Source: Brachycybe producta
Lineage: Eukaryota; Arthropoda; Diplopoda; Playtdesmida; Andrognathidae
Reading direction: 5' to 3'
NCBI GenBank assembly: GCA_036925085.1
Contig: JAUPFP010000004.1
Location: 7,972,938 to 8,036,937, forward strand
Length of the DNA: 64,000 nucleotides
A program made the translations under genes and the position numbers. Under the pieces are notes generated by a model. It was not told the origin of the DNA and searched no databases. It worked only from the letters and a program-made list of their open reading frames with translations. Below, piece by piece: positions 23,640 through 33,513 of this stretch; within the stretch, counting starts at the first letter, position 1, and the number at the start of each line of letters is the position of its first letter.

Positions 23640-24235
23640 AGGTAGTACCCCACCTACCCTCGATTACCCTCACCTGCCCAAAAATATCGCGACCTGCCCA
23701 GAAATAACGAAATTCTGCCCATTCTGCCCTATACAACAAATTTCAAAAAAATTTTAAAATTCCGGAAATGTTTCTTTCGGACAGGTAATGGTTAAGTTTA
23801 GTAGGGAGTAGCCTCACCTACCCTCGATTACCCTGACCTGCCCAAAATTATTGCGACCTGCCCAGAAATAACGAAATTCTGCCCATTCTGTCTTATACAA
23901 AAAATTTCAAAATTTTTTTAAAATTCCGGAAATGTTTCTTTCGGGCAGGTAATGGTTAAGTTTAGTAGGGAGTAGCCTCACCTACCCTCGATTACCCTGA
24001 CCTGCCCAAAAATATTGCGACCTGCCCAGAAATAACGAAATTTTACCCATTCTGTCCTATACAAAAAATTTCAAAATTTTTTTAAAATTCCGGAAATTTT
24101 TTTTTTCGGGCAGGTAATGGTTAAGTTTAGTAGGTAGTACCCCCACCTACCCCCGATTTCCCTCACCTGCACAAAAATATCGCGACCTGCCCAGAAATAA
24201 CGAAATTCTGCCTTTTCTGGCCGTCTGCCCTAATG
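23640..24235. repeat. Tandem array, period 164-165 bp, about 3.6 copies
   Basis: The unit start CACCTACCC recurs at 23651, 23815, 23979 and 24144. Each unit contains ACCTGCCC twice and GGGCAGGT or GGACAGGT once, so units can pair with themselves. Copies are about 95 percent alike by eye, so the array is fairly young. It lies wholly inside the hAT-like element. Confidence 0.9.
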
Positions 24236-24272
24236 TATTTGAATGCTGATCACTGTCCTTTCTGCCTATAAA

Positions 24273-24702
24273 GCGGCAGTCACACTAGGCTGGTTTACAA
24301 GCTGCTGGTTGCTGCTGGCTATTAGTAGCAACAGCAAGCAGCAGCTGCTTTGGGTTCACACTTGTCCAGTCACTGCTGGTATTAGCAGTGCAAGTCATCC
24401 AATCACCGTCTTGCAAAAACACAAACACTAACAACAACCAACCCAAGCAGTGGAGTTTCAACTACCACTAGTGCCACTACTAGCAACAAAAAGTTCACAC
24501 TAGACGGCAGCAGCAGGAAGGGAGTCACATGACCAGCTGGTAGCTGCTAAAGTTGGACATATCCAACTTCACCAGCCGCTGTTAAAATCACTAGCATGCT
24601 GGGAAAAGCAGCTGCTGGTAGCAGTTCAGACTATGCTGCTAGAGCGCTACAACCAGCCAGCAGCAACCAGCGGCTGGGAAACCAGCCTAGTGTGACTGCG
24701 GC
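24273..24702. mobile_element. 430-bp TIR element nested in the hAT-like element
   Basis: The first 18 bases (GCGGCAGTCACACTAGGC) are repeated inverted at 24685-24702 with one mismatch. The similarity of the two arms continues inward through GCTGG and CAGCAGC-rich sequence. ATAA lies on both sides and may be the target duplication. The interior is made of CAGC/GCTG-type words and would fold into a long hairpin. No coding capacity. Confidence 0.85.
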
Positions 24703-25224
24703 ATAACTGTCATGGCGGTGCGTAGCTGCAGTAGCCTCAGTTTGGGGGCGCTGATGTCTATGACATTGCCAATCTATTCTTTATAGATCGTTGATTGAAC
24801 GTATCCCGGTTTCATGAGTTCCGGTTTCTGAACTTCCTGTTAGTTGATCACAATTTGACAAACCAAAGGGGGCAGACATTGAAACAAATCATTTACTATT
24901 TTCACTAAGATTCACAGCAGATCGTGAGGATGGAAAGTCATTTTACTTCTTAGCTGCATTTTACTGAATATCCAGAATAGAACTGAAATTTTAAAATTCA
25001 GTAAAACGCGGATTAAAAGTAAAATTGGCTTCCGATACCATACGAGATTCACCCGAATGTCAGCTCCTTGATATGAACGCAGTTTTGAAAACTTGATTGG
25101 GAACTAGGTTGCATAGTGTGATATAGAAGTTTATTACAAAGTTGTAGTTGCAAGTCACATCACAGTTTGCATTGCAAGTTGAATCGCATTGGAGCAAGGA
25201 GTATGTATACTCCTTGCATTGGAG

Positions 25225-25957
25225 CTTAGACTATTACTCTACTGGACTGGCAACTCCCTATCTTCTACATGTTAAAGCGTTAAATGCATGTTCATAGGCA
25301 AAATAAATAAGGCAAAAGTGACGCCAGCTCCGCCTGGTGGCATTATTTTAAAAAAAAATCGTTAACTAGATTGTTTTTTTTTTTTTTTTTTTTGCAAAGG
25401 GGAAGACATTGGGGGTGAATCATATACTGTATGGCAAGTTATTTTAGTTTTTTCACGTTTTACTGGATTTTCCAATTTTAATTCTATTCTAGGAATCCAG
25501 TAAAATGTGGATAAAAAAGTAAAATGCATTTCCATATGTGATATTCTGCTGTGAATTTGTGTAAATCTTAGTGAATCTCGTACATGATTTTTTTTTAATG
25601 TCGGCCCAGTTGTCCGTTCGTCTCCTAAACAAAAAATCGTCGGAAAACGTTGTTACCGTGTTTGTGACTCGCGTTTTCCTGATAATAGACCACAACCAAA
25701 ACAGGTAACACTTTACAGACACTTTTTGACAGAACACAGCTGTAGTTATTCATCGGCCATACGTTTTATAATAATATATATAAAAAATCCACCCTATATA
25801 ACTACAAAATGAACTCGTCCAAAGTTTGACTTTTGTATTAATGTTCATATACCATAGTCCCGCTAGAGGCGCCACTTCAAAAACGACGTCACGACGATTC
25901 AAAACTGTCCAACAGAAAATTTCGGGAGTTGCGAGTCCAGTAGAGTAATAGTCTAAG
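25225..25957. mobile_element. 733-bp TIR element with 7-bp target duplication
   Basis: It begins CTTAGACTATTACTCTACTG and ends with the inverse (to GTCTAAG at 25957), arms of about 34 bp. ATTGGAG flanks both sides (25218-25224 and 25958-25964). Its interior at about 25430-25610 itself resembles part of MITE family A (the TTTTACTGGATT ... AATCCAGTAAAA hairpin and what follows), so fragments recur inside fragments. Confidence 0.85.
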
Positions 25958-26076
25958 ATTGGAGGTTGCTAATGTGATAAATGCTTTAGACCAAATCATT
26001 GAGTTCTACTGCGCCTTCTATTGGTGTTATAAGGAGGTTTTCGTTAATTATTTCTTTATCGCCGCTCAATGCAGTT

Positions 26077-27586
26077 ATGTATTGTAACAAATTATTTTCT
26101 CGCTTTCAAAGACATTTTAACTTACAGAAGGAGAGAACCAAGTATAATATTTTCTGTCAAGTACAAAATCGGCGTCTAACGGGCACGAGAAGCGTAAGTA
26201 AAGGAATGAAAAAGTTGCTGTAGGTCTAACGTGGTGACTTTATTACAGGTCATGGTTAGAAGTGTCGCTGTGATTAAATGTGGAGAACCACAATAGCCCT
26301 ACCTGTATAATATCACATGTTATTTGACCTTACCGTACATACCGTATATTGTTATTATGTAGGTTACTTCTAGCGTACAACCGGAAGAGAACCATTGCAA
26401 CATCGGTACCATTGGACACGTGGACCACGGTAAGACGACTCTCACAGCAGCCATCACGAAGGTTCTCGAGAAAGACGGACTGGCAAAATTTGTCGATTTC
26501 GACAGCATCGACAACGCTCCAGAAGAGAAACGTCGCGGAATCACTATCAATGTGGCTCACGTGGAATACAACACCAGGAATCGACATTATGCTCACGTCG
26601 ATTGTCCAGGACATGCAGATTATGTTAAGAACATGATCACGGGGGCGTCTCAGATGGACGGAGCGATTCTGGTGGTTGCAGCCACGGACGGTCAAATGCC
26701 GCAGACGAGAGAACATCTCCTCCTTGCTAAACAGGTCGGGGTTAAACACATCGTCATTTTCGTGAATAAATCAGACATTGTCGATTCAGACGTAATAGAA
26801 CTTGTAGAGATCGAGATGAGAGAAGTTCTCAACGACTTTGGCTTCGACGGAGACAACGCTCCAGTCGTAGCGGGTTCGGCACTTTTGGCGCTTCGTGGAA
26901 ACGAGAAGGGAGAAGAATCGATAAGGAGGTTACTGGAGGCGATAGATAATTACATACCGACTCCAACACGCGATGTGAAGTCGCCTTTTCTTCTTCCAAT
27001 AGAAACGGCTTTCACTGCGACCGGCCGCGGAACGGTGGTCATTGGAACTCTGCAAAGGGGAACAATTAAGCGGGGAGATGATGCCGAGTTGCTTGGATAC
27101 GGAACTAAACTGAAGACTGTGCTGACCGATATACAGTTGTTTAGAAAATCCGTTCTGAAGGCGGAAGCCGGACAGAATCTCGGAGTTTTACTGAGAGCAG
27201 TGAAACTAGATCTTGTTCAGAGAGGAATGATGTTGTGCGCCCCCGGTAGCGAAATATTTAACAATAGATTTGAGGCTCAGGTTTATTTCCTTAGTAGGGG
27301 TGAAGGTGGACGAAGCCGTCCGATCACCAATAACTACATTCAACAGATCTTCTCTCGTACGTGGGACATTGCATGTCGCTTCGATCTCCTTCATCCGCAG
27401 GAGATGATATTACCAGGAGAACACGGGACGGTTGTTATGACTTTGCTTAAGAAAATGGTCATGATGGTCGGTCAGCAATTTACGATCAGAGAGAACAACG
27501 TGACCGTCGGAACTGGAGTCGTCACGAAGATCTTGCCTGCGATAAACGTTAAACAAAATTTAGGAAAACTAGAAACTGTACCTTGA
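26077..27586 (+). CDS. TUFM: Mitochondrial elongation factor Tu
   Basis: This GTPase brings aminoacyl-tRNA to the mitochondrial ribosome. Exon 1 (26077-26193, 39 codons, [14 protein letters not shown]...) is Arg/Lys-rich with a single acidic residue, as expected for a mitochondrial targeting peptide. A GTAAGT donor at 26194 and an AG acceptor at 26361-26362 enclose a 169-bp phase-0 intron. Exon 2 (26363-27586) encodes the rest, 446 residues in total, close to the usual TUFM length. GTPase motifs are all present: GHVDHGKT (residues 57-64), [17 protein letters not shown], and a G5-like SA in GSALLAL. Domains 2 and 3 follow ([21 protein letters not shown]). The frame is open with no damage. A nest of transposons ends about 100 bp upstream, so the promoter is probably short or made partly of that DNA. 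Confidence 0.96.
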
Positions 27587-27612
27587 ATGTAATATTAAAT
27601 TGTTATATTTTA

Positions 27613-27618
27613 AATAAA
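27613..27618 (+). terminator. Poly(A) signal of TUFM
   Basis: AATAAA lies 27 bases after the TGA stop codon of TUFM, so the 3' UTR is very short. A downstream T/G-rich stretch (about 27643-27660) fits a cleavage-site context. Confidence 0.75.
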
Positions 27619-27749
27619 AGTATGTAAAACCAAATAATGATATGATGTTTTTTTTGTTGCAATATTAGTTTTAAAATATCAGTCATATTTTCGTATATTC
27701 TACGTGTATTTTTGAAAACAAAGCAGCAAAAATCGTTTAACATGAAAAC

Positions 27750-28596
27750 TAGGGTTTCCATTAACGGTTTTATCGTTGCCGGTATTACCAGTCTATTTTG
27801 TTACATAGGTATCAATACCGGTTTTTCGGTAAAAAAAATTATATTAATTTGGATAAAAGAACTGACCAATATTTAAGAACCACTGAGTTTAAAATTAAAA
27901 TTTCACATAATTATGCTTGTTTTTTTCAAAAACAAGTTAAAAAAAAACCGGTATTGGTATGCACTTGTAACTGTTTATGAAAGTCGCAGTAAGGTCCTAA
28001 TGTAAATGTTCGTACAGTTACAATCCTTTCCATGCATTATATACCATACATACTTGGGTACTAAATTAACGCAACATCTTCATTTGTTACGCTTGTGATA
28101 TACAAAACAATTATTATGTATAAAAGTATTACAAAAAAAGTGATATTAAAAAGAAACCAAAAAAAAAAACTAAACAAAAAATTGGAATTCGCAGAGACAA
28201 AATATTTACAAACCGACCTATTTTATTTAACATGTTTTTTTACTAGTGGGGTAACCGGTCATAAATGACGTGGAAACCCGTCATGTATGACGGGACATTC
28301 TAGTTTAACTATTTCATTCAAATACTGAAGGTCACTCAATGAAGGACGTTTCCTTCTCCCCTCTCCCCACCGCCCTCACATGTGTTTGCTTCCAGGTTTT
28401 TGTCCTTGTTCATACAGCGTTATAAAATTATTAGTTATGAATTTATATTAAATTTAATTTTTTTCTTTCTATTTTTTAGTTTTTTTACAGCGCTTATTAA
28501 ATTTTTAGTTTTATTACCGAAATTTACCGGTATTACGGGTTACGGTAATGCTGCATTACCGGTAATGCTATAAGGTGACCGGTAACGGAAACCCTA
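27750..28596. mobile_element. hAT-like element of 847 bp
   Basis: The left end TAGGGTTTCCATTAACGG and right end CCGGTAACGGAAACCCTA are inverted copies. The flanks ATGAAAAC (27742-27749) and ACGAAAAT (28597-28604) agree at 6 of 8 bases, consistent with an aged 8-bp duplication. The arms contain repeated ACCGGTA words. No transposase is visible. A Helitron end sits inside at 28243. Confidence 0.7.
28243..28380 (-). mobile_element. Helitron 3' end, copy 2
   Basis: On the minus strand the sequence ends with two hairpin-like GTCAT/ATGAC blocks, then TTACCCCA, then CTAG followed by T. This matches the Helitron ends at 21126 and 53899. The inner hairpin CCCGTCATGTATGACGGG lies at about 28277-28294. 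The other end could not be placed; 28380 is an approximate limit. It is inserted within the hAT-like element 27750-28596. Confidence 0.6.
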
Positions 28597-28734
28597 ACGA
28601 AAATGGATAATAAGAAAAATAGGATTAAAATAAAATACATATTTTTCGTCCAATCCCTTAGAATGGAATAAAAATTCTTTGCTTTAATGCGAAGAAAATA
28701 TTCCCCGCCCTTTCATTTCGTGTTCCAATGGTAA

Positions 28735-29460
28735 TACCTAAACTTAAAAAACTAGAATCTTTTTTCAGACGTAATAAAAAGTTTATTTTCTACGGAGCCC
28801 TGTTGAGGACATGGATTATTTTTTTTATCTTGTCCGTCCGGACGATATAGTAAGTCGGGTCAGGATGAAAAGATGAATATTGTGAGGGAATTCTAAAACC
28901 TGAAACAAAATGTGTATAGAATTGGCTGAACACTGTACTAACATGGGTGTGGAACAACATAACCCCTGCAACAAGCTTAATTGAACGTAACACCATCTAA
29001 TCACCAATATAAAGAAGTTTAGTGTTAAACCAATTCCATTTGCATTCTGTTTTGTGTGGAGGACATTTTTGCCTTCGTGGAGGACGGAGGACATTTCTTC
29101 CGAATGGAGGACTGTCCTCCACAAAGGAGGACGAGTGGCAAACCTACCTACAATGTTCATCCTTTCACCCAGACCCTACTTAGCATCTCGTCCGGACGAC
29201 TTAGTATCTCGTTCGAATGAGATAAAAAAATATTCTATGTCCTCAACAGGGCTCCGTAATTTTCAAAGATATGAAATAATTTTTGAATCTTTCATTTTTC
29301 TAGTGAAATTTCTAACCAGTCTGTTAAAAAGTATCAATGTGTTACTCAACATTTTATTTCTGTATATACTAACAGATAAATTGACTCACGTAATTACCTT
29401 TAGTTATTTAAATGTGTCCGCTTTCACTGGACCACGTCCCGCACGAATCCAATGATGATG
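28735..29460 (+). repeat. Dispersed repeat family 2, copy 2
   Basis: This matches 10370-10935 through the shared blocks listed there, in the same order, with extra sequence at about 29225-29400. It joins a tRNA-like SINE head at 29560-29620 through the block GGACCACGTCCCGCACGAAT (about 29430). Confidence 0.65.
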
Positions 29461-29620
29461 CAACATACAAGTCGGATTTGGCGAAATGTGTTTAACAACC
29501 GGTTGCGTTGTCTGAAACCAACTCCGTACTGGCTTAGAAATTATGAAAGGCAACAACCATGCCTCGACTGGGATTTGAATCCGGGACCCCACTCGGCCAC
29601 CGGAGCGTCGGCAGTCGTTT
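29404..29620 (-). mobile_element. tRNA-derived SINE candidate
   Basis: On the minus strand, TGGCCGAGTGG (29589-29599) fits an RNA polymerase III A box exactly, and GATTCAAATCC (29571-29581) fits a B box at 9 of 11 bases. Only seven bases separate them, where a tRNA has about 30-40, so the head carries a deletion. A non-tRNA body follows down to about 29404. I see no intact tRNA fold. Confidence 0.55.
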
Positions 29621-31338
29621 AAATGTATTATGCCATAAAATACAACACGAACAAATTTTCCGTAAACATACAGTTAATGTAAAGATAGTATTTGCTGACT
29701 ATACAGGAAAAATACCTTAAAAATGACAAAACGAAAATTCATTTCATCAGGCTTTTTTATATTCATAACACGCCAAACATCAGTAACATTATTACATCAA
29801 ACAGCTAAATGAAAAAATAAAATAACATGTTATATGACATTAGCTTTTGAATTCTTACAAAAATAAAACAATCAAAAAAACGTTTAGATTAAAAGACAAA
29901 AAATGTGTATGTAGCCTGTGCTCAAGTTTTATCAGAAGAATACCCTGATTTGCATTCTTTTACATATCCTATTGGGCCAAGTTAAATTAAACACAATATG
30001 AAACAGCTTCCAGCTTCCTCAGAGACCAATTGAGCAACATTATATAACGTCCAGAAAAAAAGGAATCGATGAAAGATCAATAATCATTAATAAATTCGTA
30101 CACTTACACAAATCATACATAAATAGAATTAGAACATTATCAACCCATTTAATTTTTAGTCTTATTAGATAATTCATAAAATCTCACGTTTCTCTGCAAA
30201 TCCTATTAAGATTCATTTTGTGTATTAAAAAAAATTCATTAGAATTGATTTTGAAAAGTAACAAATAAACTCCATAGTAATTTACGATTTCAATAATTTT
30301 ATGTAATTCATGATTGGTAACAGTGTAATATTTTTTTAACAGTAAAAATAAATCGATTTTTCTTTCTGTTATGATAAAATTTAACGTTAAAAACCATCCC
30401 CCCTCCCTTCCATCAAAATTTTTATTGTGAATAAAAAAGCATTAACTAAAGAACAAATTAAGCCGAAGGAGATTCAAAATCTAGTCTCAATTATGCAAAC
30501 TAAGGGCGAAAAAAGTGCCCTTATAATTTGGTATCATCCAAACGGATCACACTTTTGCATGCAAGAAGAATTCATTGACATGGCACATAACATTGTGCCA
30601 AAATTTTTACGTTAATATTATTAATAACAACAATAACAATTAGAAACAGTCAAACTTAATGTAAAAAAAAAACTCATTAGCAAAATAAAACGATTGCAGT
30701 TTAGAATTTAAAAGTTACTAGTTATAAATGTATTCAGAGTCAACGTGCTGTAATTTTCTTGCAATTCAAATGTATTTTTTTTGTGAATATTTTATCATTT
30801 TATGTAATGCTTGTTTTGCATTGTAAAATCATTTAACTCAAGAAGGACCTGTTGTCCACTTTTTAATTAAAATAAAAGAGTCGTTTCACAAACCTGTGGT
30901 TTGAAACAAAATTGTTTGACATTTCTAAATTAATCGAATATTTCGCCTGAGACAAAGATGCTTTGATCATGATTTAAAATACTGCAACTAGTTTTTTTTT
31001 CTTTTGCTCAAAGAATCATTTTCCAACAGTCCCATCAAGCGCATGATAAAAGTGCAAAAACAAAACACAAAAGTGAATTCACATCTAAAATGGATTCTAA
31101 TACACACGTGTGGCTCTTTTAAAGGGGAAAAACGAAAGACTTAAATAAAGTTAAATTCATCACAATATCATTAAAAATAAACTAAAAAAAAACTCACAAC
31201 GGACGAATGGTGTCAGACCATCTCAAATAAATCATATGATCCGATTCGGAAATTGCACAGTTTCACTGTTACTAATTTCCGTTATATGTGTTATATACTT
31301 ACAAATGTCACATTCTTGTCATGATTAATAGTCGACTC
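29621..31338. other. AT-rich intergenic DNA, probable DENND4 3' UTR at its upper end
   Basis: It lies between the SINE and the DENND4 stop codon. TTTATT at 30421-30426 is AATAAA on the minus strand and could be a distal poly(A) signal about 900 bases past the stop. An ORF of 62 codons at 30427-30615 on the plus strand has no recognised domain and I do not call it a gene. Confidence 0.35.
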
Positions 31339-33513
31339 TCAAAGTTGCAACATAGTGAAATGTGCTCGACATATGACAGCACCATTTGACAGCGGATAGT
31401 CCGCTGGATTCAGGACAAACTGATCGGTGGACAGTTTCGAAAAAGCATCCCGATAGTTGCTCTCAAAATCACCTAGAGAACAGAAAAGAAAAGAAAATAC
31501 ATTTTAATTTATGTTACACTAGTTGCAATTAAAAGATTTGTCCATTGCATATGTGTGTGCGCATGTGCAAACCAAAACAGCAGTTTTTACCAGGGGCGGC
31601 CCAAATCTCGTTGATGATTCCTATTCCAATTAAAAATCGTAAATTTTACCCCTCTTAGATGATTTTTTTAATTAAATCACTGTTTCCTTCTATTTTTGTG
31701 AACTACTAAAGTGAACAATGAGATTCATAAAAAGACATACGGCACAATCTGTTCCTCTACGATTTCCAAATCGATTCAACGATCACGTTTCGTAAGGACG
31801 TCATGGAGGTTTAGCAGAAATTATCAAGTTACTCTGTGACGTCATGCTGACATTGGAGAAACAATTCGTAACAGAACAAGGAAATAATGTTTTTCACTTG
31901 CATAAGCTAACCGTCAGCAGCAAAAATGTTTTTGGGAAAAAAAATCAAATGAAGAATCATGTAGGGTTTCCGAATCGTTTTAATTTATACGATTAATCGG
32001 AACCAAAAAAAAAACAATAATCTGATTAATCAGAACAAAAAACGATACTCTGATTAATTGAATTGAAATCGGGCATCCCTGGTTGTTGTTACTGCTATTT
32101 TCATAGTGTTATTAACCAGATTCAAGCAACAAGCAAAAGTGATTAACAGTTTGAAAATTATGCAAGATTTTATAATTGTGAAGTGCTGAGAATCATAGTG
32201 GTGGTGTATATTAAAAAATAAAAAATTGAGTTTCAAGGGGCAGAGTACTTGTTTCATATTACTAAGAAATTTAACTTGGGATAGGAAATCATAATGTAAC
32301 TTGTTGACATACACCACTATATGTCTCAGACCCTCAGTTTATTATGATGAAACCGGTCTGATTTAAAATAATCACCAGACACATAAAAAAAATAACTTTT
32401 TCTGAACTAGTAACAAATTTTTGTCTCGCAGTTCATTTGGTCAATTTTTATGAGTTTTTAAATCAGCGCTTTCATCTGTTAACACCCTGTAGAAACAGAA
32501 TGAATCATTCAATTAATTATGCCAACGATGCAATTGATGCTCATTGATTAATGGCCGTATTCTAAACTGTTCAAAAACAATAAACGTTTTTGCTTGTAAC
32601 TAAGCACAAAAATCAGAAACACAAATCGAAGAATTTCCAGCCGAAACATGTTTTAAAACTCGATTAAGTATTCATTTAAGGTACACTTTGGCAACATTCT
32701 AGAATACGGCCTAAAAATGCATAAAGAAAACCTTTTAGTGACAGCGACATATAAGATTGAAAGTAAATAAAACCGAATGCCAGTTAGTAATAAGTCTTAA
32801 GTGCCAACTATGAGTGAAGAGACTGTGAATGGTGGAGCACACTCCATTGGTATTAATGAACGAATCAAAATAAAAGCAAAAACAAAAATATACAACTCAC
32901 GAAGAACAACGTTTTGTTGACCAAAAACGGCGATCGTTAAGAACAGAAGATCTCTGTAGATGCTATGATGTTGAAATCTAGCACCTGTGATGGATCCCTT
33001 CTTCAACAAATTATTTAACATAATTTTTAAAGGACCATTCAGGTCATTACACCGTATGTCAGAGATAATTTGTTCAATCGTTCTAAATAATCGACAAACG
33101 AAATAAAACTGAAAAATGGAACTAAATACGAAACAAAACAAAAAAAAAAGACTAAAGATGGATTAATAATATATGTTTTACCCTTTTGCAATCGGACCCG
33201 GTTCGGTCACCAAAGCGTGAACAAGAGACGACTGTTTCTCTATTACAAAACAGAAAAAAAAAACTTCATAAATCATAAGGAGAGCCACAGCTTTTAAGTT
33301 CCCTCTTTTACCTGCACTAGCCCATACGGTATACATCGGAGGTCCAATCTTTTCGTGTAGTTTCGGATTATCCCACATGCAACGAACGAGAACCTTGCGA
33401 AAATCTGCCAAGGCCCAATTCTTTGGAATGGGTCTGTCTTTGTTGATGGCCATTGCTTTTAAACATAGACCATGTAGATGAGTGGGGACATTGATCCGCT
33501 TGCAAAACCATAA
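31339..33513 (-). CDS. DENND4: DENND4 exons 28-31: C-terminus
   Basis: Residues 1729-1919. Exon 28 has [20 protein letters not shown]; exon 30 has [20 protein letters not shown]; exon 31 has [13 protein letters not shown] and ends at TGA 31341-31339. All align in order with the C-terminal third of the family. Exon 29 is 58 nt and starts after the AG at 33240-33241. Confidence 0.9.

Larger units (their letters stand above)
23244..24793. mobile_element. hAT-like non-autonomous element with perfect 8-bp target duplication
   Basis: The left terminus is CAACGATCTAGAAAAAATAG, then ATTGGCA. The right terminus is its inverse, with two differences. It is flanked on both sides by ATTGAACG (23236-23243 and 24794-24801). 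An 8-bp duplication and CA-starting ends fit the hAT superfamily. No transposase is encoded. The interior holds a 164-bp tandem array and another TIR element, so it was either assembled with them or hit by them later. Confidence 0.85.
23036..25977 (+). mobile_element. MITE family A, copy 1, split by two later elements
   Basis: The left end (CACACTAGCAACTTTTAATG, 23038) and right end (GATTGGAGGTTGCTAATGTG, 25956) are the ends of a family with fuller copies at 55634-56103 and 61013-61615. This copy is interrupted by a hAT-like element (23244-24793) and by a second TIR element (25225-25957). The remaining pieces are 23036-23243 and 24794-25224, and they line up with the other copies. The outer end lies about 100 bp before the TUFM start codon. 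Confidence 0.8.

Noticed and set aside
24273-24702. CAGC/GCTG-rich stretch as a Ser/Leu-rich coding repeat
   Set aside because: The perfect terminal inversion shows a fold-back transposon; frames contain stops.
29560-29620. A functional tRNA gene
   Set aside because: A and B boxes are too close and no cloverleaf can be formed; treated as a SINE head.
30427-30615. 62-codon ORF between SINE and DENND4
   Set aside because: Reads like a protein but has no recognised family and no splice or promoter context; reported only as a note.
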